64,000 bases of DNA from Erigeron canadensis (lineage: Eukaryota; Streptophyta; Magnoliopsida; Asterales; Asteraceae): assembly GCF_010389155.1 (NCBI RefSeq), contig NC_057762.1, positions 31,866,055 through 31,930,054 on the forward strand. Direction: 5' to 3'. The position numbers and the translations under genes are program-made. The notes below the pieces were generated by a model. It saw nothing but the letters and a program-made list of their open reading frames with translations, made no database searches and was not told the origin of the DNA. This document shows positions 43,597 to 58,280 of the stretch, piece after piece. The number at the start of each line of letters is the position of its first letter. Within the stretch, counting starts at the first letter, position 1.

Positions 43597-46500
43597 GGTG
43601 ATGTGCCTTAGCTGGGACTAGAAGCTTATTTTATATGGAAACTTGTTATAAGTAGTTTTCATTTTCGGGATTGGAGAAAGTTTAAGTTCGAAAAGCTCTT
43701 AGAAGACCGTTGTCAAATGCTCCCTTAATCTTAACAATGGAAGACCTGCATTATATATTACTATGTTATAGATAATGAGCATCCCTGGTTGTACTTATTT
43801 CACAAACTTTGTGACTGTTTCCTTAATGGCATCCAAGTTAAATATACTAGTACAATTTATATACAACGCTGTCAATGCATTAAATGAAATATTTTTAGCT
43901 TACAGGGATTATAAACTTCCATTCATAGTAACCAGTATTACGTGTATTTAGCTTCAAAATTTATGTCAAGGGTATATAGATGAGTTGATGTATAAAGCCA
44001 TTAATCTTTTACTTGGATAGAAAGTAGCAAGTTATAGTGCTAGTTCAAAAAGAAAAGAAAAAGAACCTCATACATGTAATTGCTCACATGAATTTTTATG
44101 TCTCTTTTATAACTATATAGACATCCCAGAAAATGAAGTAATGCCCACAGTTCTATGCCAAAATAGCAACATATATACTTTAAGGGAACAAACATACAAG
44201 TTTACAAAATTTAGGTAAGGTAGACTCAAATTGTCTAGACTAATGTGTATAGTCAAAAGTTTATGTGCAAAGCCATGATTTTATAGTATAAAATTATATA
44301 ATGTTCATCTATGCTAAGCATAATACATGGGATGCAAAAAAAATTTTTTGTTTTGTTTTACTCCATGAAGCGAGTTTTTCTGATTCCCATGTATTTTGTT
44401 TATGTTATAATTAACATTATGCTTTAGTCTTAAATAGTGTCGGCCTACTCTAACTAACTTAAGATGTAAATTCGTTTAGGCATGTATATTTCCCCACTCG
44501 GGAGTTATCTACTAGATTGTCATAAAGCTATTAGCACAATAGAACTGTGCTAGATTTGATGACATAATTTTTCCAAGAAACATACAAGATGAATTCATTG
44601 TAAATCATTGTAAGTAGTTAAAAGCGGGGTAGTGTATGATGATTTTATAAAAGTTAACATTGTGATCGTCAGTCCAACTATTCAAATGAAGTATTCATAG
44701 CTTTTTGACATAAACTTTTGTTTACCATGAAGTCCTCTCTCTCATAAAATTTGAAGGTGGTTGTATATGAGATGACTTACGGTGACCTGATTACCTGAAA
44801 GTTGGTATCCATATCTGTGGGATTGTCTCTCTGTCCATCATATAACACATGTTTATTAAGTTAATAAAAAGTTAAGGATGCAATCTAAACTTCACTTCTG
44901 ATGTTCAAATAGAGTAGCTATACCTATCTATATATAGCAATTATCCTGACGAGTTCGTTTAATTGTAAGGCTATGATCTTACTGCTAAGAAGAGGGGATA
45001 TGATGTAAACATCTGTATTTCTCATTGATCTCGTCTTGGCCTTTTATTTCTTATTTCTCATGAGTCACAACCAAACACAATTCTGTCATTTTCAATACAT
45101 AAAAGCCAACATACAAACTTGCTATGCACGCAAAGCTTTTTTTGTTTGCCCTATCTTACTAACGCACCACCATCAACACCACCACATAATCTACCTGCTG
45201 TGTAGTTTTTGCTTTTCACTTCTGTTGTGCCGCTACAAGGCTAGATTATTCTGAAGAATAAAATATATAACAGTTTTATCATTTGAAATGGTATGTTGTT
45301 TCGGAATTATCTATGTTATGTACTCATTCAGTGTTTTATGCCTAATTTGTGTAATCCTTTTAATTGCTACATATATCATGTATTATGCATGTGGAAGAAT
45401 TGATGTTGCATTTTTGTTTGGAGGTTAGCCACATACCACTATACCAGGACTAAGTAATGGAAACTAGGAAACTATATTGACCTAATTACGTAACAAATAA
45501 ATCATAAACCCAAATACAGATAATAGATTAACAATGCAGCTACGTTATCGCTGGTACACAATGGTGTTATTCACTTATCATGGAAGTTAGCACGTTAAGA
45601 AAAAGATGATGATCGGATAATTGGCTATGCACTTGTAGTTATAATCTCACTGCTTTAAAAGTTGTATGAAGTAGTTGAAATATATATATGTAGAAGGACC
45701 GTTTCAAAGTGGTTTTCCTTGTAAATCTGAGGCATTGTCTTAGCATAACTTACTTTTTAATCATATCTTTAAGACGAAAAAAATGGAAGTTTTATCATCT
45801 AAAAACACTTTTATGTTTAAAATTAGACTATTTATGCACTTATGTTTTGAGTCATACATTAGACTATTCGAGTTCGACAACTTCAATATGTTGCTCTTCT
45901 AAGATCTGTGGATTTGTAATATTTGCAAGTGGATTATCGTTAGTAGCATCTAGAAGAATGTTGAACTTGGTTAGGTCACTCCATTTTGCTTGAGAATGTG
46001 TTTGCTTTCCATTGAGTTTGCCTTAGAAGAATTACTGTTTTATTCATTGCAAACTTTAACATCATAATAGTACTAAATAAAGCTAAACTAGAAAACTGTA
46101 ATTGGATGGCAAGCTATATCTATGATATATGCTTTTCTAATCTTAATGCACAGAGTTGTTTCGTCTTTTCGTTTTCTGTAGAATTTTCTTTTCAGGCAAT
46201 TGTATGCCCGACTAGGTTAGATCACGGGATGTAAGGACTACTATGGTGTATGTGGAATTATGTGAAATTCCACATATGTAAATGATGTAGCTTAGAGGTT
46301 CTATATAAATGAGTTAAGCTTCCCAGGTTTGAAATCATTGGTGAACATGCTATGCAACCCAAAACTCTGGGCTCAATAAGTGCAAGGCGCGCTTGAGCTT
46401 AAATTTGTCAATACAAAAGAGATTACTCTTGATCTTAAATTAGACTCCGGCGTGCAAAAATGCAAATATTAATTACAGAACTGCTTTTTTACATGTCAGA

Positions 46501-49500
46501 TGCAAAATCTTTTAGGCTAATGAATTGAATTAATTTTTTACATACAGGTACCCGCCCAACCAAGCATAAGTTCAGCTGACACAACTAAAAGTCAGCTTGT
46601 TCATCATGAAATAGAGAGGATCACTTGGTAGGAATGTTTCGTTTATATTATGGATTTATTGTTTTGAAAAGATGTTTTGTTGGATTCTTTTTTTTTTCTT
46701 TCCCTCTTTCTATGTCATATTAGTATCAGTTCAAGAATCGAGTGTAATACATGAGATGATTATTCTAAAATGGGTACATGCTCACAGCAATCATATATTT
46801 TAGAACTTATCCGTTCATTAAATGATTGTACTACTTGGATTTGGCTTTTCCAAATAGGTATTGTTACCATATTGAGAATCCGAGATGCATATATATCTCT
46901 GCAATCTATCTTGCAATTTAGCGTTACTTTTTCCAGCATTCTGTAAAAATAGTAGTTCAAATTGACGAATAGAACAGGATAGCCAGTATTGTGTCTCAAC
47001 TCTCAAGTTGGTTAGTAACTATTTAATCTCATATAAGTTTGGAGTTCTTGTGTGACGGATGAATCTGTTGACTTGATCCTAGAAGGGTGTCAATTGTATG
47101 TTGTTTGTTCTTTAGTAATCATGCTTGAATTCTGTACGTCTTGTAGCTATTTTTGACTACAATGAGAGATGGTTGCTTTGTCATTTCTGGAATCATGGAG
47201 CCTAGAGTCTTTAGAGTAAATACATACGGTCTCTCTTTGGCACTTGTGGGTCTTATTTATCCGTGGACAAGTGTTTTGACTGTTTAAATTCAGCCCATTT
47301 TGCTGTTGACTGAGCTACATGGCTTGTGCATAACTGCACAAGCACTGTTTATACATTAATTAAGCCTGCGTTTTACTGGAATCTTTTTGGCGCTGCAAGA
47401 TGGAAAGTTAAGGTTTTAGGTTTAGGCATTCAACCGTGTTGTTATCTTTTTAATGTGCTAGTAATTTAACAAATGATCTTTGTTTTGTTTAATATGTTCC
47501 AATTATAGCTTATTTATCTAAACATTACACTTTATGACACATCGTTTTTCTTTTCTATACCGATTAAAAATGTGGCACGTCATCTTTTTTTTTTTCTTCT
47601 TTCGTGCTCAACTAAACTCGAACTCTTAACTGTAATGGGTGACTACCTCCAACAAGATCCTTATTGCCATTGTTTATTGGAAACAGCCCGTAGACATTGG
47701 AATTATGTCAATAACAAACATAAAGCATAAATTTTTTTTGATAAATGTTGGAAAGTCAGCAAACCTCTCGGCCAGGCTAAAAAAATGTTTCCAACAAATA
47801 TTAAAATATAAATACAAAATTTTTCTTGTGGCTTTTGCTGTACTAGTTAAATATGTAGTGTGAGTATGAAATCCGTATGTTGTTTTACAAGTTACATAGT
47901 AGTGTGAGCATCATATGACCCAATGTTAACATACGTTTCTTTCCTTTGGTATTAGGTAGATTTATTTGAAAGTGAGAAAAGTAAAAACATTTTTTTTATT
48001 TAGTTATTACAGCTAAGCATTAAAAGTATTGTATAGTTAAATATATTAAATTTTGTTTTATTGCATATATTTAACCAAAAATGAAAACGAGGTTTTTCAA
48101 ATTGACATTGATTCACGGTTTATTTCCTTTGGTGTATTATGTAGTATTAACTAAAGTGTTTTCTTTTATATATAAGAAATATATAAGATTTTGCTAATAT
48201 ATACTATTTTGCTAATAAGAGCCTTAACTTATCTAACTATAACTAATTTTTATTTATGCAAAATTGATACTAATGACAATCTTAAACTATATCATATAAA
48301 TTGTATAGTTATCACTGGTGAACCTTGTTTAATGAAATTAAATTAATTAGCAGGAAGATATAGCATATTCATAAAGGGGTTTGCTAAATACAACCTTTAG
48401 GGCTGTGTTTAAGGTGCATAAATTATTTGTACATTTACCATGAAAATCAGGGGGTGAACTTTTAATATGGAAAGTACAAGTTGTTTAATGCACGTTAAAT
48501 ACAGCCCTTAGCATTTCCCATTCATAAAATATATGTATTAACCTATTTAATGTTTATTATATTGATTATGTTTTCAGATTTTATAATGAAATTTGAACTT
48601 CATTTAATCCTTCCAGAAAAATTCGTTTATATATGGAAAATCTATAAAGCTTCACTTAAAATGCTAAAATTGTACTTTTCTATGCTAAAAGTTCACTCTT
48701 GTATTTTATGATATGCCTATTTGTTTAGCAAAACCTTTTATATATTCGCTTCAAGTATGTTTGAAAAGAATATTCCCTTTAAGCTAGTGAAAACGTATAC
48801 TCATGTGTAAAACATGACATACTAATTAACTTGATGATAAACGGTCCAAAGACTTATCTTTTAATAAATCTCTTAAGTTCGTAGCTAAAGTTAAAACATG
48901 CTCGAACACACTTTCAAGGTGCACTCTTTTAAGTTCACAACTTCTTTTCACTACTCAATAGTTTCGTTACATTGTAATACGATCGCGACAAGTAAACATA
49001 AGAAATACACGAGTATAATACCACTTCAAACATTATACTGTCACATTATTCTCACATATATTCTTAATACGAAAAAAACGATAACCGACTCATTATCAGT
49101 CCCAGCGACCGGAAATATTCTTAATACGATAAGTTAAAGTTAGATCATACTTCAGAAGCATGCTTGTTTTTGTTTCAACATATCACAAGATAAATGGTAT
49201 CCAGCTGAAAATCAGGCTAATGTACAGATTTAACTTACTAACTTTTGCAAAAAGACACATTAAGTAGTGTTTATATATGCATGAAATGCATGATCAGCAA
49301 ATCTCACATTATTTATCAAGTGATTTCTTGTAATAAGATATTTAATTTAATACCCCTTAATACAAATTTGGCTTAATATTATCATGACACAAATGTCACA
49401 TGTTTGGACCTCTGTCTTAGAGTTTGAGACACAATACTTACACACGAACACCCAAACCCAACTATATAAACAGGCACTGTTATAATATTTTCGCTTAAGT

Positions 49501-49537
49501 TTTTTCTTTTAGGAAAAAATTAGTTTATTTTTTCAAC
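43597..49537. other. Long gene-poor spacer
   Basis: About 6 kb with no gene I can support. Two exon-like scraps are noted in the findings (45864-46022 minus and 46549-46630 plus). Otherwise it is AT-rich with short spurious ORFs. No tRNA, TIR pair or LTR was recognised. It may hold old, unrecognisable repeats or a non-coding transcript. Confidence 0.4.
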
Positions 49538-49816
49538 ATGTCAAAGCACACCTACATTAGTCTAAAAGATGTGTTGAAGAATGAAGGTGTGGTTTCTCCA
49601 AGTGCCAGGTTCAGAAACCATTCTGTTTTTAAAGAAAAGCCAGAGCTTCGAGCGTTGTATACTAATATGCCTTTAGACAAGTCAGTCATCGAAGACCTTT
49701 CGTCAGCAAAAATCAACACTTTTGGTGTAAAACAGTTGTTTCTGTTCTGTCTCCAAAAGATCAAAGATTGTGCACTAACTGTGGTTTATATGGTCAGAAG
49801 GAAAAAGGGAGCTTGA
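49538..49816 (+). CDS. Small protein of unknown function (92 residues)
   Basis: Single-exon ORF from ATG to TGA with gene-like surroundings. A TATA box 'actatataaaca' sits at about 49460-49471, a T-rich leader of about 60 bases precedes the ATG (caacATGTC), and 'gaataaaatg' at about 49918-49927 could be the poly(A) signal. The protein is basic and mostly soluble: MSKHTYISLKDVLKNEGVV, then PSARFRNHSVFKEKPELRAL, then FGVKQLFLFCLQKIKD, and the end VYMVRRKKGA. I recognise no domain. The codon use is unremarkable. It could be a lineage-specific gene or a retained fragment of a larger one. Confidence 0.45.
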   Translation: MSKHTYISLKDVLKNEGVVSPSARFRNHSVFKEKPELRALYTNMPLDKSVIEDLSSAKINTFGVKQLFLFCLQKIKDCALTVVYMVRRKKGA

Positions 49817-49927
49817 GAGTTTAAGTAGAAGATTTGAGTGTTATTTTTCTTGTTGCTTGTAATTGGAAGTGGTGATAGATGTGCTTTAGGCTTGTATCTA
49901 AAGGTTTGTCTATTATTTGAATAAAAT

Positions 49928-52900
49928 GTGTAATGTTGTTGTCTTCTATTTTGTCTGATTTAGTTATAAGTTCTTAAGTCTTAATCTTTCATTGTATCTC
50001 TGCTTTTCAAAAGTTAAATAAGAAAAATAATACTCATACCACATTGCATCTTATATTATGACATTGTGTAATAAAAATGGAAGTTAATTAATTTCTTTGA
50101 TTATCTTATATGTTATGGCATGAATTTTGATACTAATTATGCTACTCTTAATTATTCAAAAGTCCTGGATGATAATATTTTCTTATTTAATTCTCAGAAT
50201 TATACCAAGAGATTGAAGGTAAGAATTTTGTTATGTTTCAAAAGCTTTAAGATTGTACTTGGCTTTTCGATACTTACATTAACTTATAAGAGCATTCTTA
50301 AAATTTGATTAAAAAGGTAAAAGTCAAGAGTTTAGTCAATTTATATGTCTAGATTTGTGATTAGCTATAAACGATTTCAGTACACCACGGATGATGTGTA
50401 TGCATATAGTAGCAAAATTGAGGTAAGAACACAAAAGTCTGTTCAGAAGTTTGAAAATGTAACTTGCACCGACACTTTTTATAAGAGAAGCTGTTGAAGT
50501 AGTTAGAACGCAGCTGCGTACTGGGTGTATAGTGCATATTGTGTCCAGGTTCAAGGTGTTACAAAGTTTTGCCAACACCGATATATGTAATGTTCTGCTT
50601 TTAAAACCTACAAAACCTGTTAGCAACACGTTGATGATAGAACTTGTACGAATCCTCCAACCATAAGCTTCATCTGAATATTTTGTAGCCACATTTTTGT
50701 TCTCAGCTGCCTTTGCTGTTTATGGAAGCTGCCACTGCATCCAACCACATGATGCCATTATTTTTTGACCCGTTAGAGATTAAACATAACCTAAAGGACC
50801 TTTAACATTTACCAATACTGTTTCATTGTTTGAATACATCGCCCACAATGGAATTGATACAGATATATGCTTGGTCATAGGACTACATGTGCCTTTAATA
50901 TACTAACTCTAAAACAAATCAGTACAGGCATGGTTTTTTATCCATAAATTGTAAATATTCTGTTTTCTGCAATGATTTTAATGAAAATAAAAACCAATGT
51001 CTATAGTTAGGAGCGCTTCCAGAAGACGTTAGCCTTAGTTTAGTAAATATGGAACATAGAAGTTACCAAAAAGAGCTAGGCTTTAGGTCGGAACTCCATA
51101 TAACAATTAATGCACGTGTTGCCTTCCGTCTCATTGACTAGAATCTCATACTTATTCAACTTTGACTATAACAAAATGAACGCGTGCACACGCGTGGGAG
51201 AAGTGCATTAAATTAAGATAAGGACAACTTTGTGAATGCGACAATCGTATTGACAAAGACCAGAGAGACGGATAGTAAGTATCTGATTTACATAGTTCCA
51301 CGAGAAGCACGGGGATTAATTCAATTGCATATGTATTACACGAGAATTCACCAGGAAACTTATTTTCGATTCTCAAATAGCAAATTATTCAATATATCAA
51401 CCAATCATTACAAAGGAGATATGGGCGCGTGCAGGGGATCAATGGGAATACCCAAAGGGAGAAAAAGAAAGGTTATCCAAGTTATCTTATGTGAACATGA
51501 TATTATTTACATAAACCCAACTTTCAAAATGCTTGCTATAACAACTAAATCACTGATGATAGAAATACCTTGCAGGAACACAACTATTCTTTCAAAGCTA
51601 TGATGGTTGCACTTACAACTATTCTTGCAGGATCACAACTCAGAACATTGTTGAATTGGAATATGAAATCTGGATTTTATCTTTAAGTTTGCCTCTGAGG
51701 TTAGACTACGCTAAGTATATATGATACACATGACATGTGATGCAAGACTTGCGTCAAACTATTATGAGTCACCATGAAAACGGACGGTATGACTTGGACT
51801 ATTTCCAATACCTAATGTAACAGTTTTGGGAATATTTATCTACTGCAAATATGGTAGCCAAACACGTAAATGAATAATTAGTCGGTACACTTTGCAATTT
51901 TTCTTCTATTGAGCCACTTTGGGTACTTATCACAGATTCACCAGGAAGCCAGATAATAGCTCCCTGTCTATGGTCATTAGATATATTATGTTTCCTATTT
52001 TAACAAAATCCAACTTTAAGGTTTCTATCCGTTCAATTGTTTGGCTTGTTTTTTACAACATCCATGCCTATCTGTTTAATGGAATGGTCATCCTTCTATT
52101 ACCGAATTAGGATCAACGATGGACAAATTAAACAAATGCACCAAAGGTATCTATATATGAAGTAATAAGAAACTACTTGACATTCCATACATAGAAGGAT
52201 TTAAATGATATCCTAACGAAAGATTCAAAAAGCTCAAGTGCGTACATGGAAGGAGAATGCTCTTAAATTGGGTGTTTGATTTAGCAATCTAAAGCTACCG
52301 TCATACATATTGAAAGTTAAGAACAAATCCTAAGCTATTAAAGTTTGCGTGCACGTATTAAACGTGCCACTCATTACTAAACGACACCGAAATGGCCAGA
52401 CTAGCTTTTTAGGTATGTTCATAATCCGAATTTTGTAGCTTTAGAGCTTTCTATAGTTCTTTTGCATTTCAAGATCTTCAACTATTGAGTTCTATACACA
52501 AATACATATATTCATATGTTATGCTACAACATTATCAATTCTACCTGCATATACACACTAATGTATGATGGTTAAGCAATAAAAGGAAGTCGGAACTGTC
52601 TTAACATTGTCCATCATAACCCTTTGGACTTCTGTTAGCTGAGCTTTTGGATTTGATATCTTACACATATTGTAAAGATGCTATAAACAATGATCCATGT
52701 GTTTCTTTATTCTAGGCCTATTAGAAAATAAGTGAACATGAACATAAAACTGTAAAAACACAGTAATTTTCAGAAAAGATACTTCACAAAATCTGCTACA
52801 AAAAATAAAGTCAACACACCCGAATTCCTGATCAAGATTATATGCAATACTAAATCGATTTTGGAATAAGTCATCGTCGATATCATCTCCAGGTGATCAA

Positions 52901-54906
52901 TCACTTCCACCATTGCACTGTTTAAATTCAGCAAATTTCTCAAGAAACACAAATGTCACACTGCACACACCTCTCTATTGATTCACCTGCAACTGCAAGA
53001 GAATTTGCTTTGAATGTATTACAAAATCATACTCTTAGTAATGATTAATGGATAATGTATGTGGAGATCACCTAATTAAGAGTATATGGTTTCACTTATG
53101 CTAATTTCGTTTTTTTTTAAATGCTAAATGATACCCTTAACTCCTTTAGCCTTTTGAAAAATCGCTCTTAGCCTTCAATATATCAGAATCTCATCAAAGA
53201 TGTTATTTTCATTTCAACAATCATAGTTGGTCAATGTGACAAGATATGGAACACATTGTTTACATATCATCCATAAGGTATATGCTCAAACCTGAAAAAA
53301 ATTACATATAGAGATTGAACCACATTGTTACATATCATAGGATGCATCCAAAAGGTATGTGTTCGAACCTATGAGTATAGTGAGTTTGAAGCATATCTTC
53401 TTAATAGTTCTTTTGAAATAGTGCAAAGTAGGTGCATGATGAAAAGAGCTACAATGTAAAATATTGTCACTTGATTAAGCTTTTGGATTTTAGCCTTGTA
53501 TACAAAATACAAATACATATGGACACATGCCATATATAAATTAAAACCAGATGAAAGCCCGTGCGATACGATGGGACGGTGGTAGTAGCGGTGTGGTAAT
53601 GGCAGCGACGGGTGGTGGTGGCAGTTTGGTTATTGATATAAAAGTAAATGATATAAAAACGGTAGTGTAGTTTTTTCAAAAAGTTGAGGGATAGTTGTAG
53701 TAAATTATTTAATTAATGGTATTTTAAGCATACAGGTTAATTATAAAAGAAAGTTTTTGAAAAAGTAAGGTTCGTATGTCTTTTTGAAAGACTTAAAAGT
53801 TTAAAAGAAAAAAAAAAGGAGGTGTTTGCTTTATTAAGAAGTTCTAGATTCTAGATTAGAGTTATATCTGATTTTCAGAGTTTCAAATGGGTTGAAGGGT
53901 TTAATTTATAAAATGTGGGTTCTATTCCTAAGCATCTTGATTCTCGAATATCTGAAGTATGTAATAAATTAAGTTTGAAAATATAATCATAAATTCATTA
54001 ATTTAGAAGTTTGTTTCATTAATGCGAAATATTTAATCTTCATCGTTTACTTGAATGAGTCCCTTTCAATGTTTTCAAAACCGTGCCAAATTGATCAAAG
54101 GGTAAGTTCACTGTCCAATCAGTAACCAATCGGACATACCGAGCAAGAAAAACTAAACTCTTTTATAAGCAATTATACATTAAAACGGAACTGAAAAGAT
54201 ATATGTATCAAATAGAAGAAAATATTACAATATGGGGCTCATTGGTGTAGTGTTACGCGCTTCCAACTTTGTTTGTCGAGGTCACATGATCGCTTATCAA
54301 GCGATTTTGTTTTGCCCTTTTTCAAATACATTCCAACTTGATCCGGACCTTATCGAAGAGCCAGTTACCCATCCGGTTCATGGTCAGTTGAACCAGCTAG
54401 TCCAGTCAGGTTTCCAAAATAATGGTCCCTTTAGACTAAGCTTAACTTTGATGAAATTCTACTTACTTTATGCATAGGGACCTTGAAGCAACCCCAAACA
54501 AAACACCAGGCCTTGTTATTGCAATTTGCAATCACCATAAGAAAAGTGCACACCTACTTTTTCTATAAACTGGGCCCATCAACCGAATAAAATTATGATT
54601 CCCATCTTTTGAGCAACAAAAACAAAAACCAAAACCAAATACAAGAAAGAAATGAGTGTTTGATTAAAACTTGTTTGCTTTTGTTTTTCATCCCCTCAAC
54701 AAACAAACAAGCAAACAGGTTTTAGCTTCAGGTCTTATAGAAATCCATCAAAACCAGATTTCAAACAAACAAAACCCTTTTCAGATTTTTTTGTATTTCG
54801 ACTAACCAAGAATATTTCCAAAAAAAAAAAAACAATTTTTTTAATAATAATTTAATAATACCGACCGAATCATTATTCTTAATTTTGATTAAAAATTGAA
54901 AAAAAA
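49928..54906. other. Gene-poor spacer with Helitron-like remnant
   Basis: About 53550-53620 has the GC-rich 'gcccgtgcgatacgatggga...gcagcgacgggtggtggtgg' type of motif seen at the 3' end of the Helitron-like family (minus orientation), likely a degraded copy reaching about 53870. 51175-51195 is a short palindromic 'gcgtgcacacgcgtg'. 54230-54290 weakly resembles a SINE head ('ggctcattggtgtag'). No gene is recognised; the ORF at 50336-50692 (minus) has no family likeness. Confidence 0.4.
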
Positions 54907-57900
54907 ATGGTGAGTGCAAATAGGGAGATGGTGGTGTATTGTTTTGATACATTGGTGGCTCATTACAATGGTGAACAGCCTCCTCCCCCTGCTTTTGATG
55001 AGGGTCAACAGTAATTATTCTTCTTTTGTTATATATATATATATATCTGTGTATATATATATGTATATTTTTGTATGTATTTTACATGAATTTGGTTGAT
55101 GAAAGTAATAAAGTTTTGATCTTTGATGTGGGTTTGGACTTTTTATGCTAGTTTAAGTAGTAGGTATTTTGTTTTTATCATTTTTAGGGGGTGTTTGGAT
55201 TTGCATGTGAAGATGTTATTGGAATTTGTAGTAATAATGATCAGTCACAGAGTGTTTAGCAAAAAAAAGGGAGCTTTTTTAGGTGTGGTTTTTGATTATT
55301 GAGGATCAATATGAACAAAATTTGGAAGAAATTATAGAAATTGTTATAAGAAAGTTGAGTGTGGAGTTGAAGTGATTGTAGCTTTAAGAAGTATATTTTG
55401 ATATGTTTTCTTGATGTTATGCTGATTTTAGAGCCAATTATTCAGAATGTTTTGATCCTTTGTGTATTATCTATTTGTTTTGCTAAACTTCATAAAATGC
55501 ATTGTTATTATAGATTGGAATTAAAGTCATTGGAGACTCGTCTGAACTTTGGAAGTTGATATATGAAAATATCTGATGTAAAACTCTACCGTTTTATTTG
55601 ATTTAGTTCTTATACGATAGTTATTTGTAAAGCATCTTAATGGTAATTACATTTTACAATGTTTCTTGCTTATATAAGTTGGATGGAGTCATGCCAGCTT
55701 TTTATCGTGTAGTATTGAAAATTGTTTTCTAGAAATAGCATGCATTTCTTTTCGATGGTCATAAAAAAATTCAGTCTTTTTTTAATTTCTATCCTCGAGT
55801 TGGCGCTTTCCATGTGGTCTTTTGTCACGTGCAAACTATTGCTTTATTGAAAATGTGGAATGGAAAAAAACAACTCCGTGTTTCATTTTACAAGAATCGA
55901 TCAATCTGGATAAATGGATGAAATTTAATCTGAAGTTTGTTCTTGACAAATTTATTGTGATTATTCAGGTTCCATTTTTACAAGAATAGTGTACTTTTAT
56001 TTTAAAAAAAAAGAAGAGAAAACCCAAGTTCTAGAATAGTTCCAAAAATCGATCATATGTTTTTTTAGGTGTGACAAGTTACATATCCGGCTTCCCTTTC
56101 TTCTAGTGATCATATAAGTTGTATACTATTTCTTTATGTTACAAGTATTAGAGCCATTTACATTGGTACTGTGTGATTCCAGCCCATTGTTTGTGACTTG
56201 GAAGAAAGTGGTGAACGGTTATGAACCTCGATTACGTGGCTGCATAGGGACTCTTTCACCTCGTGGAATAGTTACTGGTTTCAAGGATTATGCTTTAACT
56301 AGGTTGGTACCTTCTATGCTCTTAAGAGATGTTAGTGAAGTCTATTCAAACCTTACTTTTGTTCAATATGTCTCTTGGTCTGTATTATTCTTTTGAGTTT
56401 TCTTTTTGTTCCATTATGGACCTAATGAGGGTGCGGAAGTTGAAGTATAAAGGGTTGTTTTTACTTAGACTTTAAATGTTAAAAACTATATTTAATTTTT
56501 AAAGTGACAGGCATCTTTTTTTTTTGAAAAAGTTTATAGTTACATAGAAACTGAAAACCAAAATAATAAAAAACTGTAAATGAATGAATAGTAGCCCCTG
56601 TATCATAACACTTTCCTTTTTGGTTTGCTGGGAAAAACAAGTTTTTTGGGAGAGAATTTTTAGATTTATTCATTTGTCCATTGGCAATTGCTATTATTGA
56701 GATCGATTTTTACTTTTATTCTCAGTTTTTGGTCACTTAGGAATATTTTAGGTATTATATCATCAGCCAAAAACCCTTACTAAACTATGTACCATATCAA
56801 GGTTATATTTCATACAGGGTATGAGAGTCATCACCATTTTGTTAAATGCAAGTTTGACATACAAACTTGAAATCTGTCAACTCATATAAAATGGAATATC
56901 GAGTTATCCACTTTATTGTTTTTTCATTTCGTTCGATTCTAATTATTTATCTCCATTTATATTTTTTCCAGTGCTTTAAGGGATCATCGGTTCCCTCCAA
57001 TACAGGCCAAAGAGTTGCCGCTCTTGCAATGTACAGTTTCGATTCTTACTAATTATGAAAATGCTGCTAACCATCTTGATTGGGAGGTATGTTCCTTATA
57101 GTGATTTATGCAAGTTTTTTCTCATGTATTTGTTATAGCAAAAAGGATCAATCACTTGATCATTTTGCAATATGCTAAATTTAATAATTTTATATCAAAA
57201 AGACCATCCTTCGGTTCACAATCTGATTTGGAACCAAACTAGTTCAAGTTGTTTCAGTTTGGGTTCTGTCATTTTTAAGTTTATATAAAAATGCTGAAGA
57301 AGCTGAGATTAGTGGCTAACACTGCGTGTTAGCTTTTAGAGGCTCGGGCCCTTTTAAGCTAGTAAAGCTAGAGAGCCAGAGCCATGTCTGTCTTGAGCTC
57401 TAGATCAGTCTGGTTGTATCAGCTGAGCCTTAACTTTGTATTTTATCTATTTTTATGAATCCATGTTTTGTATTTATGTATCAGGTGGGAAAGCATGGTA
57501 TAATTATTGAGTTCACTGACCCTGACTATAATACAAAGCGAAGTGCTACATACTTGCCTGATGTCGCGTCTCAAGAAGGTGCTCTCATTTATGCTTCAAT
57601 CTATAATTACTTTTGTGGTTCGGTACATCAAAGATCATACGTAAGATCTAACTTTTTTGGCTCATTTACCTGTCTATGGGATGACTCGGGTTATGTTATA
57701 TTATATCTCCAATGGGTGAAGCTAAATAAACAGGCCAATAATGATAGGGGTCAAAAGATTGGAAGTCACACCAAAGTGCATTCCCTGACATATATTCAAT
57801 TAGTTATCAATGATATCTGCTAGAACATAGAACATGATGAATATATGCCATGACATATATTCAAAAGATATCTTGCTGGCATGCTCAAAGCATTTACAAT

Positions 57901-58280
57901 CTCATTGATTGCTGTTAATAAAATAATCGAGGCAATGATCTAATTATAGTTTTCGCATTCATGTTTACATAGTGTAGGTGGGTCAATCCAACTTGTTTTG
58001 ACCCATTACCCACCCTGAGTGACCCACCCATTTTGCTGGCTAAACTTATCATATATTGACATTTACATCATTTTTTATAGGTTGGACGACCATTGAAGCA
58101 ATAGACTCTTTAATGAGGAAGGCCGGTTACAATGGCACCATTACTGACTCAGTAAGGAATCGTATTCGTCTCACTCGTTACCAGAGCACATTGTTCACTA
58201 TGCACTACAATGACTACGTTAACTATGTGAAAACAACAAGGGGTGAGGCCCCGTCTGTTGTGGGACTCAAAGCCCATTAA
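54907..58280 (+). CDS. AMMECR1-domain protein, five exons
   Basis: Plant member of the widely conserved AMMECR1 family, a single-domain protein whose exact biochemical role is not settled. Five exons join in frame: 54907-55010, 56183-56302, 56972-57086, 57485-57578 and 58081-58280, all GT-AG, giving 210 residues. It starts MVSANREMVVYCFDTLVAHY. Next is a proline-rich QPPPPAFDEGQ, then the signature LRGCIGT (residues 52-58), then FKDYALTSALRDHRFPPIQ. ELPLLQCTVSIL, VGKHGIIIEF and SATYLPDVASQEGW follow, and it ends with YNGTITDSVRNRIRLTRYQS. Length and motif order agree with plant homologues. The first intron (about 1.17 kb) is the longest. Retained-intron ORFs at 56136 and 57455 are not separate genes. 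It appears intact. Confidence 0.95.

Noticed and set aside
56136..57823. ORFs of 86 and 122 codons on +
   Set aside because: They are AMMECR1 exons 2 and 4 read through into introns; spliced exons explain the coding content.
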